Assembly (NCBI RefSeq): GCF_023822005.2
Contig: NZ_CP098806.1
Span: forward strand, 2,356,001-2,420,000
Source of the DNA: Dyadobacter fanqingshengii
GTDB taxonomy: Bacteria; Bacteroidota; Bacteroidia; Cytophagales; Spirosomataceae
Direction: 5' to 3'
DNA length: 64,000 nt
Part shown: positions 8,699-17,426 of the stretch, piece after piece
Layout of the letters: the number at the start of each line of letters is the position of its first letter
Numbering within the stretch: position 1 is the first letter of the stretch
Translations under genes and position numbers: made by a program
The notes under the pieces: generated by a model
The model's input: only the letters and a program-made list of their open reading frames with translations
Databases searched by the model: none
What the model was told of the DNA's origin: nothing

Positions 8699-9298
8699 AT
8701 GAAAAGACGTGATGCCCTTGGTCGTGTGGCACTTTTAATGGGTGGCGCACTCTCAGCTCCCACGATGCTGGCTTTTCTGGAAAGCTGCAAGAAAGCTTCG
8801 GATACTGCTACCGGAATTACATTTCCGTTTACCCCGGAACGGCAGGCGCTGATTGCAGAGGTTACCGAGATCATTATTCCAAAAACAGACACACCAGGAG
8901 CGAAGGATGCAAAAGTGGGTGAGTTTATTGAAAAGATGATGAAGGATTGCTATTCTGAACCCGAGCAGAAAAGTTTCAATAAAGGATTGGAGGAGTTGGA
9001 AAAGAAAGATTTCATGAAAGCCACGCCACAGGAACAAACCAAGATCCTGACGGAAATGGAAAAAGCTTCAAAAGACGATTTGGCCAAAGCGGACACCGAA
9101 AAGAAAAAGTATACCGAAGCCGGAAAAGAATACACCGACGCACCTGTGCCATTCTTCCGTCTGCTGAAAGAACTGACCCTTTTAGGCTATTTTACCTCAG
9201 AGCAGGGAGCCACGCAAGCACTCGAATATGTGGCAGTTCCAGGGCGTTATGACGGTTGCATTGATTATAAACCGGGGCAGAAAGCCTGGGCATTGTAA
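8699..9298 (+). CDS. Gluconate 2-dehydrogenase subunit 3 family protein, Tat leader
   Basis: The 199-residue protein has a leader MKRRDALGRVALLMGG, a twin-arginine type, running to a hydrophobic segment and FLESC near 30, so it may be exported and possibly lipidated. The mature part matches the gluconate 2-dehydrogenase subunit 3 family (PF13618): PERQALIAEVTEIIIPKTDTPGA near the start and YDGCIDYKPGQKAW at the end. In known enzymes this small subunit escorts the FAD-containing GMC subunit through Tat and supports its activity. The GMC gene follows within 70 bp, as expected. The middle is unusually rich in Lys and Glu. Confidence 0.9.
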   Translation: MKRRDALGRVALLMGGALSAPTMLAFLESCKKASDTATGITFPFTPERQALIAEVTEIIIPKTDTPGAKDAKVGEFIEKMMKDCYSEPEQKSFNKGLEELEKKDFMKATPQEQTKILTEMEKASKDDLAKADTEKKKYTEAGKEYTDAPVPFFRLLKELTLLGYFTSEQGATQALEYVAVPGRYDGCIDYKPGQKAWAL

Positions 9299-9364
9299 GC
9301 AGCGGCTAGCTGAAATTTTATGGCCGTGAGTGGCCAAGTCATTAAAAATCGAAAAATATTCATC

Positions 9365-11083
9365 ATGAATTTGAACATAAAAGCAGCGAAACAAACCACA
9401 TACGACGCAATCGTGGTTGGATCGGGCATCAGCGGCGGCTGGGCAGCTAAGGAATTGACAGAAAAAGGCTTGAAAGTGGTTATGCTCGAAAGAGGCCGCG
9501 ACATTAAGCACATTACCGATTACAAAACCGCAACCCTGGCTCCGTGGGAATTTGAGCACAGAGGCCGCGTTACCACCATTGCCAAAGAACAATATTGGGC
9601 CGGGATCAGGACAGGTTATACAGCCAATGAAGAATGGGCATATCTGTTTGAAAACGATAAGGAGAACCAATACGAAGAAACCCGCAAGTTTGACTGGATC
9701 CGTGCCTATCACGTAGGCGGGCGCTCGCTGCTGTGGGGACGCCAGAGCTATCGCCTCAACCCGATGGATTTTGAAGCGAACGCTAAAGATGGCATTGCAG
9801 TAGACTGGCCGATCCGATATAAAGACATTGCGCCATGGTATGATTACGTAGAAAAATTTGCGGGGATCAGCGGTGCAAAAGATGGTCTGGATGTATTACC
9901 GGACGGAAATTACCTGCCGCCAATGCAAATGAACTGTGTTGAAAAACACGTAAAAGGCGAAGTAGAGAAGAAATTCGCAGGCCGTCACATCATTATGGGA
10001 CGCGCTGCCCACCTTACACAACCACAGGCTTTCCACACAGAATTGGGACGCGCTGCTTGTCAGTTCCGTAACATGTGTATGCGCGGATGCCCATATGGAG
10101 CGTATTTCAGCACACAATCGGCTACGCTTCCTGCCGCGCAGAGAACAGGTAACCTTACATTGGTGCCCGATTCGATCGTCTCAGAAGTGATTTACGATGA
10201 TAAGTTAGGCAAAGTGACAGGCGTTCGTGTGATCAACCAGAACACATTGGAAACCAAAGAATACTACGCGAAGATCATTTTCATGAATGCTTCGGCTATT
10301 GCATCGGCATCCATTTTAATGAACTCCAAGTCGAAACGCTTCCCGAACGGTCTGGGTAACGAAAGCGACCAGCTTGGCCGTAACATTATGGATCACCATT
10401 TGGCAGTTGGCGCAAGAGCGGACGTAGATGGTTTTGAAGACAAATATTATTTCGGAAGACGGGCAAACGGGATCTACATTCCACGTTACCGCAACTGGGG
10501 CGACGACAAGCGCGATTATATCCGCGGGTTTGGTTACCAGGGAGGCGCAAGTCGCGAAAGCTGGGGACGCGGCGTGGGAACGGATGGTTTCGGTGCTGAT
10601 TTCAAGAAGTCACTTTCGGAACCGGGCGGATGGAATATGAACATTCAGGGTTTTGGTGAAATGATCGCTGACGAGAAAAACCGGTTTACATTGCACCCGA
10701 CCAAAAAAGACAAATGGGGACTTCCACTTGTTGTTTTTGATGCGGCATACGGTGAAAACGAAAAGAAAATGCGCGTGGATATGATGAATGACGCGGCGGA
10801 AATGCTGGAAGCGGCAGGTCTGAAAAACGTAACGCCATACATTGACGATTCAAAACACCCGGGCATTGGTATCCACGAAATGGGAACTGCCAGAATGGGT
10901 AATGATCCAAAAACATCAGTTTTGAATAAGAACAACCAGGTTTGGGGCGCGGAGAATGTGTATGTTACGGACGGCGCATTCATGACGTCGGCATCTTGTG
11001 TAAACCCGTCGCTTACTTACATGGCGATGACGGCACGTGCAGCTGATCACGCCGTGAAGGAGCTTAAAAAGATGAACGTTTAG
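9365..11083 (+). CDS. GMC-family FAD oxidoreductase (sugar/alcohol dehydrogenase large subunit)
   Basis: The 572-residue flavoprotein has an N-terminal Rossmann motif VVGSGISGGWAAKEL near residues 17-31 and an Arg/Asp pair in ERGRD. HVGGRSLLWGRQSYRL precedes the substrate domain, and GIGIHEMGTARMG plus a C-terminal SCVNPSLTYMAMTARAADH complete the GMC pattern. It probably oxidises a sugar or polyol. It has no signal of its own, so it is likely exported bound to the preceding Tat-leader subunit. An in-frame ATG at 9320 exists, but ATG 9365 immediately precedes the conserved region. No cytochrome c subunit is adjacent, so the electron acceptor is unclear. Confidence 0.92.
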   Translation: MNLNIKAAKQTTYDAIVVGSGISGGWAAKELTEKGLKVVMLERGRDIKHITDYKTATLAPWEFEHRGRVTTIAKEQYWAGIRTGYTANEEWAYLFENDKENQYEETRKFDWIRAYHVGGRSLLWGRQSYRLNPMDFEANAKDGIAVDWPIRYKDIAPWYDYVEKFAGISGAKDGLDVLPDGNYLPPMQMNCVEKHVKGEVEKKFAGRHIIMGRAAHLTQPQAFHTELGRAACQFRNMCMRGCPYGAYFSTQSATLPAAQRTGNLTLVPDSIVSEVIYDDKLGKVTGVRVINQNTLETKEYYAKIIFMNASAIASASILMNSKSKRFPNGLGNESDQLGRNIMDHHLAVGARADVDGFEDKYYFGRRANGIYIPRYRNWGDDKRDYIRGFGYQGGASRESWGRGVGTDGFGADFKKSLSEPGGWNMNIQGFGEMIADEKNRFTLHPTKKDKWGLPLVVFDAAYGENEKKMRVDMMNDAAEMLEAAGLKNVTPYIDDSKHPGIGIHEMGTARMGNDPKTSVLNKNNQVWGAENVYVTDGAFMTSASCVNPSLTYMAMTARAADHAVKELKKMNV

Positions 11084-11103
11084 TAAACCATATATTATAA
11101 TCC

Positions 11104-11144
11104 AAAAAACCTCGCTGGGTAAATCCGGCGGGGTTTTTTCTTTT
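11104..11144 (+). terminator. Terminator of the GMC oxidoreductase operon
   Basis: A 15-bp stem with two G-U pairs (left arm 11104-11118, right arm 11125-11139, loop GTAAAT) ends in a T-run, 21 bases after the stop codon. Confidence 0.9.
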
Positions 11145-11169
11145 GTGGTCTGACTAAACCCATCAAAAT

Positions 11170-12357
11170 TTGAAAGAGTATATACCTGCTCCAAAACGTG
11201 TTTCATCCATTGATGCTTACCGTGGATTTGTAATGTTCCTGATGATGGCCGAAGTGCTCCGATTGGGAAAAGTTGCGGAAGCCTTTCCAGGCAGTGCTTT
11301 TTGGGCATTTCTGGATTTTCATCAGAGTCATGTAGAATGGGTGGGTTGCTCGCTGCATGACATGATCCAGCCATCGTTTTCATTCTTGGTCGGAGTGGCC
11401 CTTCCCTACTCTATTGCCAGCCGTGCCAGTAAAGAACAAAGTACAGCCATAATGTGGCTGCACACGTTCAGGAGATCGCTTACTTTGATTTTGTTGGGTA
11501 TTTTCCTGCGCTCCATGCATAGCGAACAGACCAATTTCACCTTTGAAGATACATTAACACAGATTGGGCTGGGTTACCCAATACTTTTTGCACTTGGTTT
11601 TACTGGCGAACGTACGCAATGGGGCGCATTAGCAGGAATTTTATTGGCTTATGGTCTCGCATTCGCATTATACAGCTTGCCTGGTCCTTATTTCGATTGG
11701 TCTGAAACCGGCAACGTGGCCAACTGGGAGCATAACCTGAAAGGATTTGCAGCACATTGGAATAAAAATACAAACACCGCCTGGGCATTTGACCGCTGGT
11801 TCCTCAACTTATTTCCACGTCCCGAGCCGTTCCGGTTTAACGGAGGTGGATATAGTACGCTAAGTTTCATTCCGACATTAGGAACAATGATACTCGGTCT
11901 CATAGCCGGTAAATGGCTCAAATCTGCGCCTTCCGCCACTTGGCTGCTCAAACGCCTCGCTATTACGGCGGCTATCCTTTTGGCGCTTGCACTTATCCTG
12001 AATTTCACCGGCCTAAACCCAATCGTGAAAAGGATCTGGACACCCGCCTGGACATTGTTCAGCGGCGGAATTTGTATGTTGTTCCTGGCCGGGTTTTATT
12101 TCCTTGTTGATGTCAATCAAAAACAAAAATTCTTTTTCCCGCTCATTGTCATTGGTACAAACTCGATCGTGGCATATGTAATGGCAGAAACTATCGTCAG
12201 TTTCATCGACAGCTCATTCCGTATCAACGTAAGCCAGCAATATGATATGGTTTTGGGTCAGCATTATCAGCCAATTGTTCGCGGCGCTATTATTTTGCTG
12301 GTGGAATGGGCGATCCTCTATTGGCTTTATGCAAGAAAGATATTTGTAAGAATTTAA
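11170..12357 (+). CDS. DUF5009 / heparan-glucosaminide acetyltransferase-like membrane protein
   Basis: The 395-residue protein has about ten hydrophobic segments. The N-terminus SSIDAYRGFVMFLMMAEVLRL and the following HDMIQPSFSFLVGVALPYS fit the COG4299/DUF5009 family, related to the lysosomal heparan-alpha-glucosaminide N-acetyltransferase. Such proteins transfer acyl groups across a membrane; the bacterial substrate is unknown. The start is TTG, 26 bp after the terminator of the GMC operon, and no in-frame ATG lies before the conserved N-terminal motif. It may modify a glycan, which would suit the sugar-oxidising neighbour, but this link is inference. Confidence 0.85.
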   Translation: MKEYIPAPKRVSSIDAYRGFVMFLMMAEVLRLGKVAEAFPGSAFWAFLDFHQSHVEWVGCSLHDMIQPSFSFLVGVALPYSIASRASKEQSTAIMWLHTFRRSLTLILLGIFLRSMHSEQTNFTFEDTLTQIGLGYPILFALGFTGERTQWGALAGILLAYGLAFALYSLPGPYFDWSETGNVANWEHNLKGFAAHWNKNTNTAWAFDRWFLNLFPRPEPFRFNGGGYSTLSFIPTLGTMILGLIAGKWLKSAPSATWLLKRLAITAAILLALALILNFTGLNPIVKRIWTPAWTLFSGGICMLFLAGFYFLVDVNQKQKFFFPLIVIGTNSIVAYVMAETIVSFIDSSFRINVSQQYDMVLGQHYQPIVRGAIILLVEWAILYWLYARKIFVRI

Positions 12358-12369
12358 ATTTTTGCGGCC

Positions 12370-12377
12370 TATATTTG
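12370..12377 (+). promoter_or_regulatory. -7 box for the VOC gene
   Basis: TATATTTG matches TAnnTTTG exactly, 20 bases before the ATG at 12397. A TTTG lies at 12343-12346 with a spacer of 23, slightly longer than usual. Confidence 0.55.
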
Positions 12378-12396
12378 GACCTCACAGTCAAGCATT

Positions 12397-12786
12397 ATGC
12401 AATTACTGAAAGCCGTTCACCACATTGCCATCATTTGTTCCGATTACGACAAATCGAAGCACTTTTATACAGCGATTTTAGGATTTGAAATTGAAAGGGA
12501 AGTTTTTCGGGAAGAGAGAAACTCCTACAAGCTGGATCTCTCGCTGAACGGACAATACATTATTGAGCTTTTCTCTTTTCCTGATCCGCCAAAGCGTCCG
12601 TCCAGACCTGAGTCCACCGGTTTAAGGCACATTGCTTTTCAAGTGGATGATATTGAACTGGCAATTGCACAGTTGCGAAAAAAACGTATTGAAACAGAGG
12701 CAATAAGAGTAGACGAGTTCACCGGTAAAAAATTCACATTCTTTGCCGACCCCGATGATTTGCCGATTGAATTGTATGAAATTTAG
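12397..12786 (+). CDS. VOC superfamily (glyoxalase-like) protein
   Basis: The 129-residue protein is a single vicinal-oxygen-chelate domain made of two beta-alpha-beta-beta-beta repeats. Likely metal ligands are the His in AVHHIAII near the start, the Glu in QYIIELF, the His in GLRHIAFQVDD and the terminal Glu in PIELYEI, as in glyoxalase I-like YaeR proteins. It is probably a metal-dependent lyase or isomerase acting in the cytoplasm; the substrate cannot be named. It has its own promoter box. It ends 10 bp from the end of a convergent gene. Confidence 0.88.
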   Translation: MQLLKAVHHIAIICSDYDKSKHFYTAILGFEIEREVFREERNSYKLDLSLNGQYIIELFSFPDPPKRPSRPESTGLRHIAFQVDDIELAIAQLRKKRIETEAIRVDEFTGKKFTFFADPDDLPIELYEI

Positions 12787-12795
12787 TGTTGCAAA

Positions 12796-13278
12796 CTACG
12801 CTGCTGCGATGTAACCAATCCGGCTTCTGGTTCCTACTTCCAGTTTGGATAATGCTTCGTAAAACTCCGAAATCCTTACCAGATGTTCGTCCAGCATTAA
12901 CCTCGCCTCAGAATCTTTATCAACATGGGTACGGAGCATTTTATATAACTTTAATGTTGCTGCTTCGATCTTTTTGAGGCAGGTTGCAATCTGTTCTTTC
13001 TCTTCCACATCTTCCAGCATCTTCAAAGCCGTCCTGGCCGTAATGTGGTTGGTATCCCCTAATTCCTTATCAGTCAGGAAGCATTTAAAATAATCGTAGA
13101 TCCATTTTATTTCTTTTTGGAATAACAATGCACTTACATGGCCCTGGCTGAGAATACGCCTGCAAGGACTCATGCTATCCTTTTTCAATGCTTCCAAATA
13201 AAGAAGTTCTCTGGTTTTTTGTTCGATCCACAATGCTTTGATTGCCTGAACGAAATCTCTTTTCCTACTATCTTCCAT
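12796..13278 (-). CDS. Uncharacterised helical protein
   Basis: The predicted 160-residue protein is almost entirely helical and rich in Leu, Lys and Glu, without a signal peptide or membrane segment. ATG 13278 (MEDSRKRDF) is preferred over the TTG two codons upstream. Segments such as VEEKEQIATCLKKIEAATLKLYKML and LMLDEHLVRISEFYEALSKLE could form a helical bundle. I do not recognise the family, although the overall look recalls stress-associated four-helix proteins. Residues 158-160 end in alanines. It is convergent with the VOC gene. Confidence 0.65.
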   Translation of the reverse strand: MEDSRKRDFVQAIKALWIEQKTRELLYLEALKKDSMSPCRRILSQGHVSALLFQKEIKWIYDYFKCFLTDKELGDTNHITARTALKMLEDVEEKEQIATCLKKIEAATLKLYKMLRTHVDKDSEARLMLDEHLVRISEFYEALSKLEVGTRSRIGYIAAA

Positions 13279-13623
13279 AACCAACCTGTTTAAGAACTAC
13301 TTTGCCCTGCTTTGACAAAAAAAATTGTGCCTGAGACGTAGTAAATGGACATTTACTGTTATCAAAACAAATATTCGGGCATAAGTGCAAAAACGCCTGA
13401 CGTGGCAACCGAAGTTGAGAGAGCAGATACATTGTGGCGTTCCTCAGTGTGGCGATCACGCCATACCGATTCCCATGTATGATTTGGATTATAGAAGAAC
13501 AAATCACGTGCCTGAACGTTATATTTTTGATCTGTTAGGAAAGCGTCTAACTTTGCTGGCTTTACCAGCGTCAATCCGGCAGTAATTTGATGCCGAGAGC
13601 TCCTTAAAATTCGATTTGTAAAC
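13279..13623. other. Non-coding gap before the parvulin genes
   Basis: This stretch of about 345 bases has no open frame with family-like sequence; frames present on both strands lack recognisable motifs. A weak promoter pair lies at its right end: TTTG at 13586-13589 and TCGATTTG at 13611-13618 (one mismatch to TAnnTTTG). That would place transcription initiation almost at the next start codon. Confidence 0.45.
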
Positions 13624-15918
13624 ATGCTTAAAATACAATACAACATTGCCCTGCTTGCGCTTCTGGCTGTAAGCTCCTGTAAAACAACTGCACCCCCTCA
13701 ACAAATAGTAGTAACTGAAACGCCTGCATTACTGGAAATAGGAAATGAAAAATTTTCGGTAGAGGACTACCAGGATTCATATAATAAAAACAAAAACGCA
13801 TCTGATTCAACGCGTGAGTTAACCCCTGAGGAATATTTTAATTTATACAAAGACCTGAAAATTAAGATTTTACACGCAAAAGACGAAGGAAAAGACACCA
13901 CGCAAGACTATAAGGAAGAAATCACATCCTATCGCGAGCAACTCGCCAAAAATCACCTGGTTGATAAATCGCTCGTTGAAAAGCTATCCAATGAGGCTTA
14001 TAACAGGCTGAAACAGGAAGTGCGGGCTTCGCATATTTTGATCGGCGTTTCGGAAGACGCTTCACCGGCGGACACGCTGGAAGCTTACCGTGCCGCCATT
14101 GCGCTACGCGGCAGATTGGAGGAAGGCAGCGATTTCGGTGACCTTGCCGCCAAGTTTTCAAAGGACCCGGTTGCTGCAAGAACAAGGGGCGATCTGGGTT
14201 ATTTTACCGCTTTTCAAACCCTTTATCCGATTGAAACCGTTGCTTACACATTGCCGGTTGGAAAGGTTTCTCAGCCTGTGCGTACGAAAGCAGGTTATCA
14301 TTTAGTGAAGGTGATGGACCGACGTTCAAACCGGGGAATGGTGCGGATTGCGCACATTATGGTGCAGCAGGATACTGCCGGAACTGCCGCACAGAAAGAG
14401 TCCGCGAAAGCACGGATTGATGAAGCCTATGCTTTGCTGGAAAGCGGCGAAGATTGGGATGCAGTAGTGGAAAGTTTTTCGGATGACAGACAATCCAGAA
14501 AAAACAGAGGATTACTACCCATGTTCGGCATTGGGCAGATGGTGCCGGAAATTGAAGAGGCGGCTTTTGCTTTGACAAAAGTGAACGGATATTCCAAACC
14601 CGTGCTGACCATGTACGGCTGGCACATTGTAAGGCTGGCTGAAAAACGCTCGTTAGAGCCTTATAGCGTAATGGCGCCGTCGCTGCGCAAAAAGGTTGTG
14701 ACGGATTCGAGAGGAAAGGTTTTGGAACTGGCCAATGCAAAAAGGCTTCGGGAAAAATATAAAGTCCAGGAAAATGCAGATCAGTGGAACGCGGTTGCAG
14801 CGCTGGCCGACAGCACCATTAAGGCCGGAAATTGGGATTATATGAGAGCCGTTTCAACAGATTGGGCTTCTGTTGCGTTATTTAAGATTGAGGAGCAGTC
14901 GTATGACGCTTTGGGCTTTTTGAATTATGTAAAAAGAAAACAACAGGCCAGGACAAAGGACGCGTCGCCTGCGATTGTTTTCCGCAAATACTATCAGGAT
15001 TATCTGACCGAAAGTCTGGCTGATTATGAGAAAGAGCATTTGGAAGAAACCAATGCTGAATTCCGCAGCATAATGAGCGAGATCAAAGAAGGCGTGTTGC
15101 TTTCGCAGGTGATGGAGGAAAATGTCTGGGGACGGTCGCTGACTGATTCAACGGGCCAGAAAGCATTTTATGATCGGAATAAAGAGCGCTATAACTTCCC
15201 GGAACGCGCACTCGCTACGGTTGTTTCGGCAAAAGACACGCAGACTGTTAATGCGATTAAAAGGACATTGGCACAAAGCCCCTATAAGCTCGAAAGGAGA
15301 TTGAAGGAAATTTTGTTTGGGGCCAATGCAACCGAAGTTGAGAATGAGCAACTTGACGCACTTACGGACGTTTATATTGTAATGGAAAAGAATCCTGATT
15401 ACATTGTGGAAATTGCAGGTTACAGGTCAGCCGATGAAAGCGAGATCACGTCTGCGAACCGGATCAGGAATGTAGTGAAATATTTAAATGGAAGGAACAT
15501 TCCCATTTTGAGGATCATTGAAAAGGATTACGGCTCATTCAGGCAAGCGGCCGAAGCGGACCGCAACAGGCGGGTAAGCTTTCAGTTTTACAGTCAGGCC
15601 AGAAGCGACGTTGAAAAAGTTTACAATGCCGATAAGCCCGATGCCGTTATGATCCGGGATGGTTATTTCACGAAGGAAAATCCTTTGTTTACCAAATTCA
15701 AATGGCAAACAGGCGAACAAACGGTAACCGATAACAACATGGTTTTCTGGACTTCCGTACAAAAAATAGAGCCTTCACGCGCAAAGACATTTGCCGAAGC
15801 GCGGGGCAGTGTGATCAATGATTACCAAAAAGAACTGGAAAAACAATTGATAAACCGGTTGCAGGAGAAATTCCCCGTAAAAGTGAATGCACAAGAATTA
15901 GAAAAAATTAAGCGTTAG
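13624..15918 (+). CDS. Peptidyl-prolyl isomerase lipoprotein with two parvulin domains and an OmpA-like region
   Basis: The 764-residue protein has a lipoprotein signal with lipobox VSSC at Cys 19. Two PpiC/parvulin domains follow, at about 132-235 (VRASHILI...GDLGYF...GYHLVKV) and 240-342 (VRIAHIMV...GLLPMF...GWHIVRL). These catalyse cis-trans isomerisation of proline bonds and chaperone envelope proteins. Residues about 576-658 have an OmpA/MotB-like pattern: PDYIVEIAGYRS, ANRIRNVVKYL and the terminal NRRVSFQF. That fold normally binds peptidoglycan, so the protein may tie folding to the cell wall. A SurA-like gene follows 80 bp downstream. Confidence 0.88.
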   Translation: MLKIQYNIALLALLAVSSCKTTAPPQQIVVTETPALLEIGNEKFSVEDYQDSYNKNKNASDSTRELTPEEYFNLYKDLKIKILHAKDEGKDTTQDYKEEITSYREQLAKNHLVDKSLVEKLSNEAYNRLKQEVRASHILIGVSEDASPADTLEAYRAAIALRGRLEEGSDFGDLAAKFSKDPVAARTRGDLGYFTAFQTLYPIETVAYTLPVGKVSQPVRTKAGYHLVKVMDRRSNRGMVRIAHIMVQQDTAGTAAQKESAKARIDEAYALLESGEDWDAVVESFSDDRQSRKNRGLLPMFGIGQMVPEIEEAAFALTKVNGYSKPVLTMYGWHIVRLAEKRSLEPYSVMAPSLRKKVVTDSRGKVLELANAKRLREKYKVQENADQWNAVAALADSTIKAGNWDYMRAVSTDWASVALFKIEEQSYDALGFLNYVKRKQQARTKDASPAIVFRKYYQDYLTESLADYEKEHLEETNAEFRSIMSEIKEGVLLSQVMEENVWGRSLTDSTGQKAFYDRNKERYNFPERALATVVSAKDTQTVNAIKRTLAQSPYKLERRLKEILFGANATEVENEQLDALTDVYIVMEKNPDYIVEIAGYRSADESEITSANRIRNVVKYLNGRNIPILRIIEKDYGSFRQAAEADRNRRVSFQFYSQARSDVEKVYNADKPDAVMIRDGYFTKENPLFTKFKWQTGEQTVTDNNMVFWTSVQKIEPSRAKTFAEARGSVINDYQKELEKQLINRLQEKFPVKVNAQELEKIKR

Positions 15919-15998
15919 CCGTATTTTAGCATTTTGTAAGCTGCATTTTTAGTGAAACCACAATAACCCGAATATATTAAGGAGAATCAAACAAACGT

Positions 15999-17372
15999 AT
16001 GAAAATTAATAAAGTATTGGCGCCCGGTCTGATTGCCGTTTTTACACTGCTTCTCAGCATCATCAGTTTCGGACAGGGCCAGCAGGGTGTGAGCATTGAT
16101 AAAATCATTGCCAGGGTTGATAATCATTACATTTTGAACTCCGAATTGGAGGAAATGTATACGCAGTACAAAGCCGAAGGACGCGCCGCTCCCGAGAAAT
16201 GCCAGCTTCTGGAATCGCTTATCATTAACAAAATGCTTCTTGCCAAAGCCGAAATCGATTCCGTGGTTGTGGAAGATAAAGAAGTGGATGGCGAGCTGGA
16301 CGCAAAAATGGGTTACATGGTGCAGCGTTTCGGTTCCGAAAAGAACATTGTGGAAGCATACGGTAAAAGCATTGAAAACCTGAAAAGTGAGTTGCGCACG
16401 CAGGTGAAGGAGCAAAAGATCGTTGAGAAAATGCAGCGGACCATTTCCGGTAATGTGAAGATTACGCCAAGTGAAGTGCGCAAGTTTTTTAATTCCATTC
16501 CAAAAGACAGTCTTCCTTACATTCCTTCCGAAGTGGAAATTGGCCACATTGTAAAATTGGGAACAGTTACCCGCGAGCAAAAGGATAAATTAAGACAACA
16601 ATTGCTCGAACTGAAGCAACGCGCTGAAAAAGGCGAAGACTTTGCCACATTAGCCCAGATTTATTCAGAAGACCTTGGTTCGGCGAAAAATGGTGGTGAC
16701 CTGAATTTCGCAAAACGCGGTGCAATGGTTCCTGAGTTTGAAGGAGCGGCATTATCGCTGAAACCGGGCGAAATGTCCAATATCGTTGAATCGCAATTTG
16801 GTTTTCACTTAATTAAATTGATTGAAACACGCGGTGCGGAATATCACGCAAGACACATTCTTTTACGCCCTGATTATAACAAAGGAACGGATATGACCTC
16901 GGCGATCCGTGCATTGGACAGCCTGAGAAACCTGATTGAGATTGACACATTGAAATTTGCCAAAGCCGCGCTGGACAACTCCGAAGATAAAGAAACAGCC
17001 GAATCGGGAGGTTTGATCATGGACAGAAACACGGGCCTGGCTCGTCTGACCTTGGATGCATCTATGGATCCGGCATTATATTTTGCGATTGACACCATGA
17101 AAGTGGGCGACCTGAGCAAACCGGTTGCATATCGTACGGAAGACGGAAGAAGCGCAATGCGTATCATTTGGTACAAAAGCAAATCCGAACCGCACACGGC
17201 CAACCTGCGCGATGACTATGAAAAACTAGCCCAGATCGTGCTTAGTAACAAACGGAATAATGCATTGGAAGAATGGTTTAAAAAAGCGCAAGGAGACGTT
17301 TTCATTAGCATTGAACCCGAATACAAGGATTGCAAAGTCCTTGGCTTAGAGGCCTTAGCAAACGATATTTAG
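15999..17372 (+). CDS. surA: SurA-like periplasmic peptidyl-prolyl isomerase
   Basis: The 457-residue protein has a cleavable signal peptide (hydrophobic residues about 8-24, SFGQG). The SurA N-terminal chaperone segment includes DKIIARVDNHYILNSELEEM, and two parvulin domains follow near 175-276 (VEIGHIVKLG, NGGDLNF, GFHLIKL) and 281-385 (YHARHILLRP). In the family, SurA escorts unfolded outer-membrane proteins to the BAM complex. The preceding gene encodes another parvulin protein on the same strand and the next encodes a MoxR ATPase, a typical Bacteroidota order. The second parvulin copy is more divergent. Confidence 0.9.
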   Translation: MKINKVLAPGLIAVFTLLLSIISFGQGQQGVSIDKIIARVDNHYILNSELEEMYTQYKAEGRAAPEKCQLLESLIINKMLLAKAEIDSVVVEDKEVDGELDAKMGYMVQRFGSEKNIVEAYGKSIENLKSELRTQVKEQKIVEKMQRTISGNVKITPSEVRKFFNSIPKDSLPYIPSEVEIGHIVKLGTVTREQKDKLRQQLLELKQRAEKGEDFATLAQIYSEDLGSAKNGGDLNFAKRGAMVPEFEGAALSLKPGEMSNIVESQFGFHLIKLIETRGAEYHARHILLRPDYNKGTDMTSAIRALDSLRNLIEIDTLKFAKAALDNSEDKETAESGGLIMDRNTGLARLTLDASMDPALYFAIDTMKVGDLSKPVAYRTEDGRSAMRIIWYKSKSEPHTANLRDDYEKLAQIVLSNKRNNALEEWFKKAQGDVFISIEPEYKDCKVLGLEALANDI

Positions 17373-17426
17373 CTTTTTTAAGTAAGCATTGCGGTTAAAG
17401 GAGTTGAAAATTTAATCTGACAAATT

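Noticed and set aside
9197..9712. 171-codon minus-strand frame opposite the GMC gene start
   Set aside because: Antisense to the gluconate-dehydrogenase-type genes, no signal or family motif.
13362..13646. 94-codon minus-strand frame before the parvulin gene
   Set aside because: Overlaps the start of a strong gene and shows no recognisable motif or signal.
15987..16580. 197-codon minus-strand frame opposite the SurA-like gene
   Set aside because: Antisense to a well-supported gene; the His/Phe-rich translation is typical of a shadow frame.
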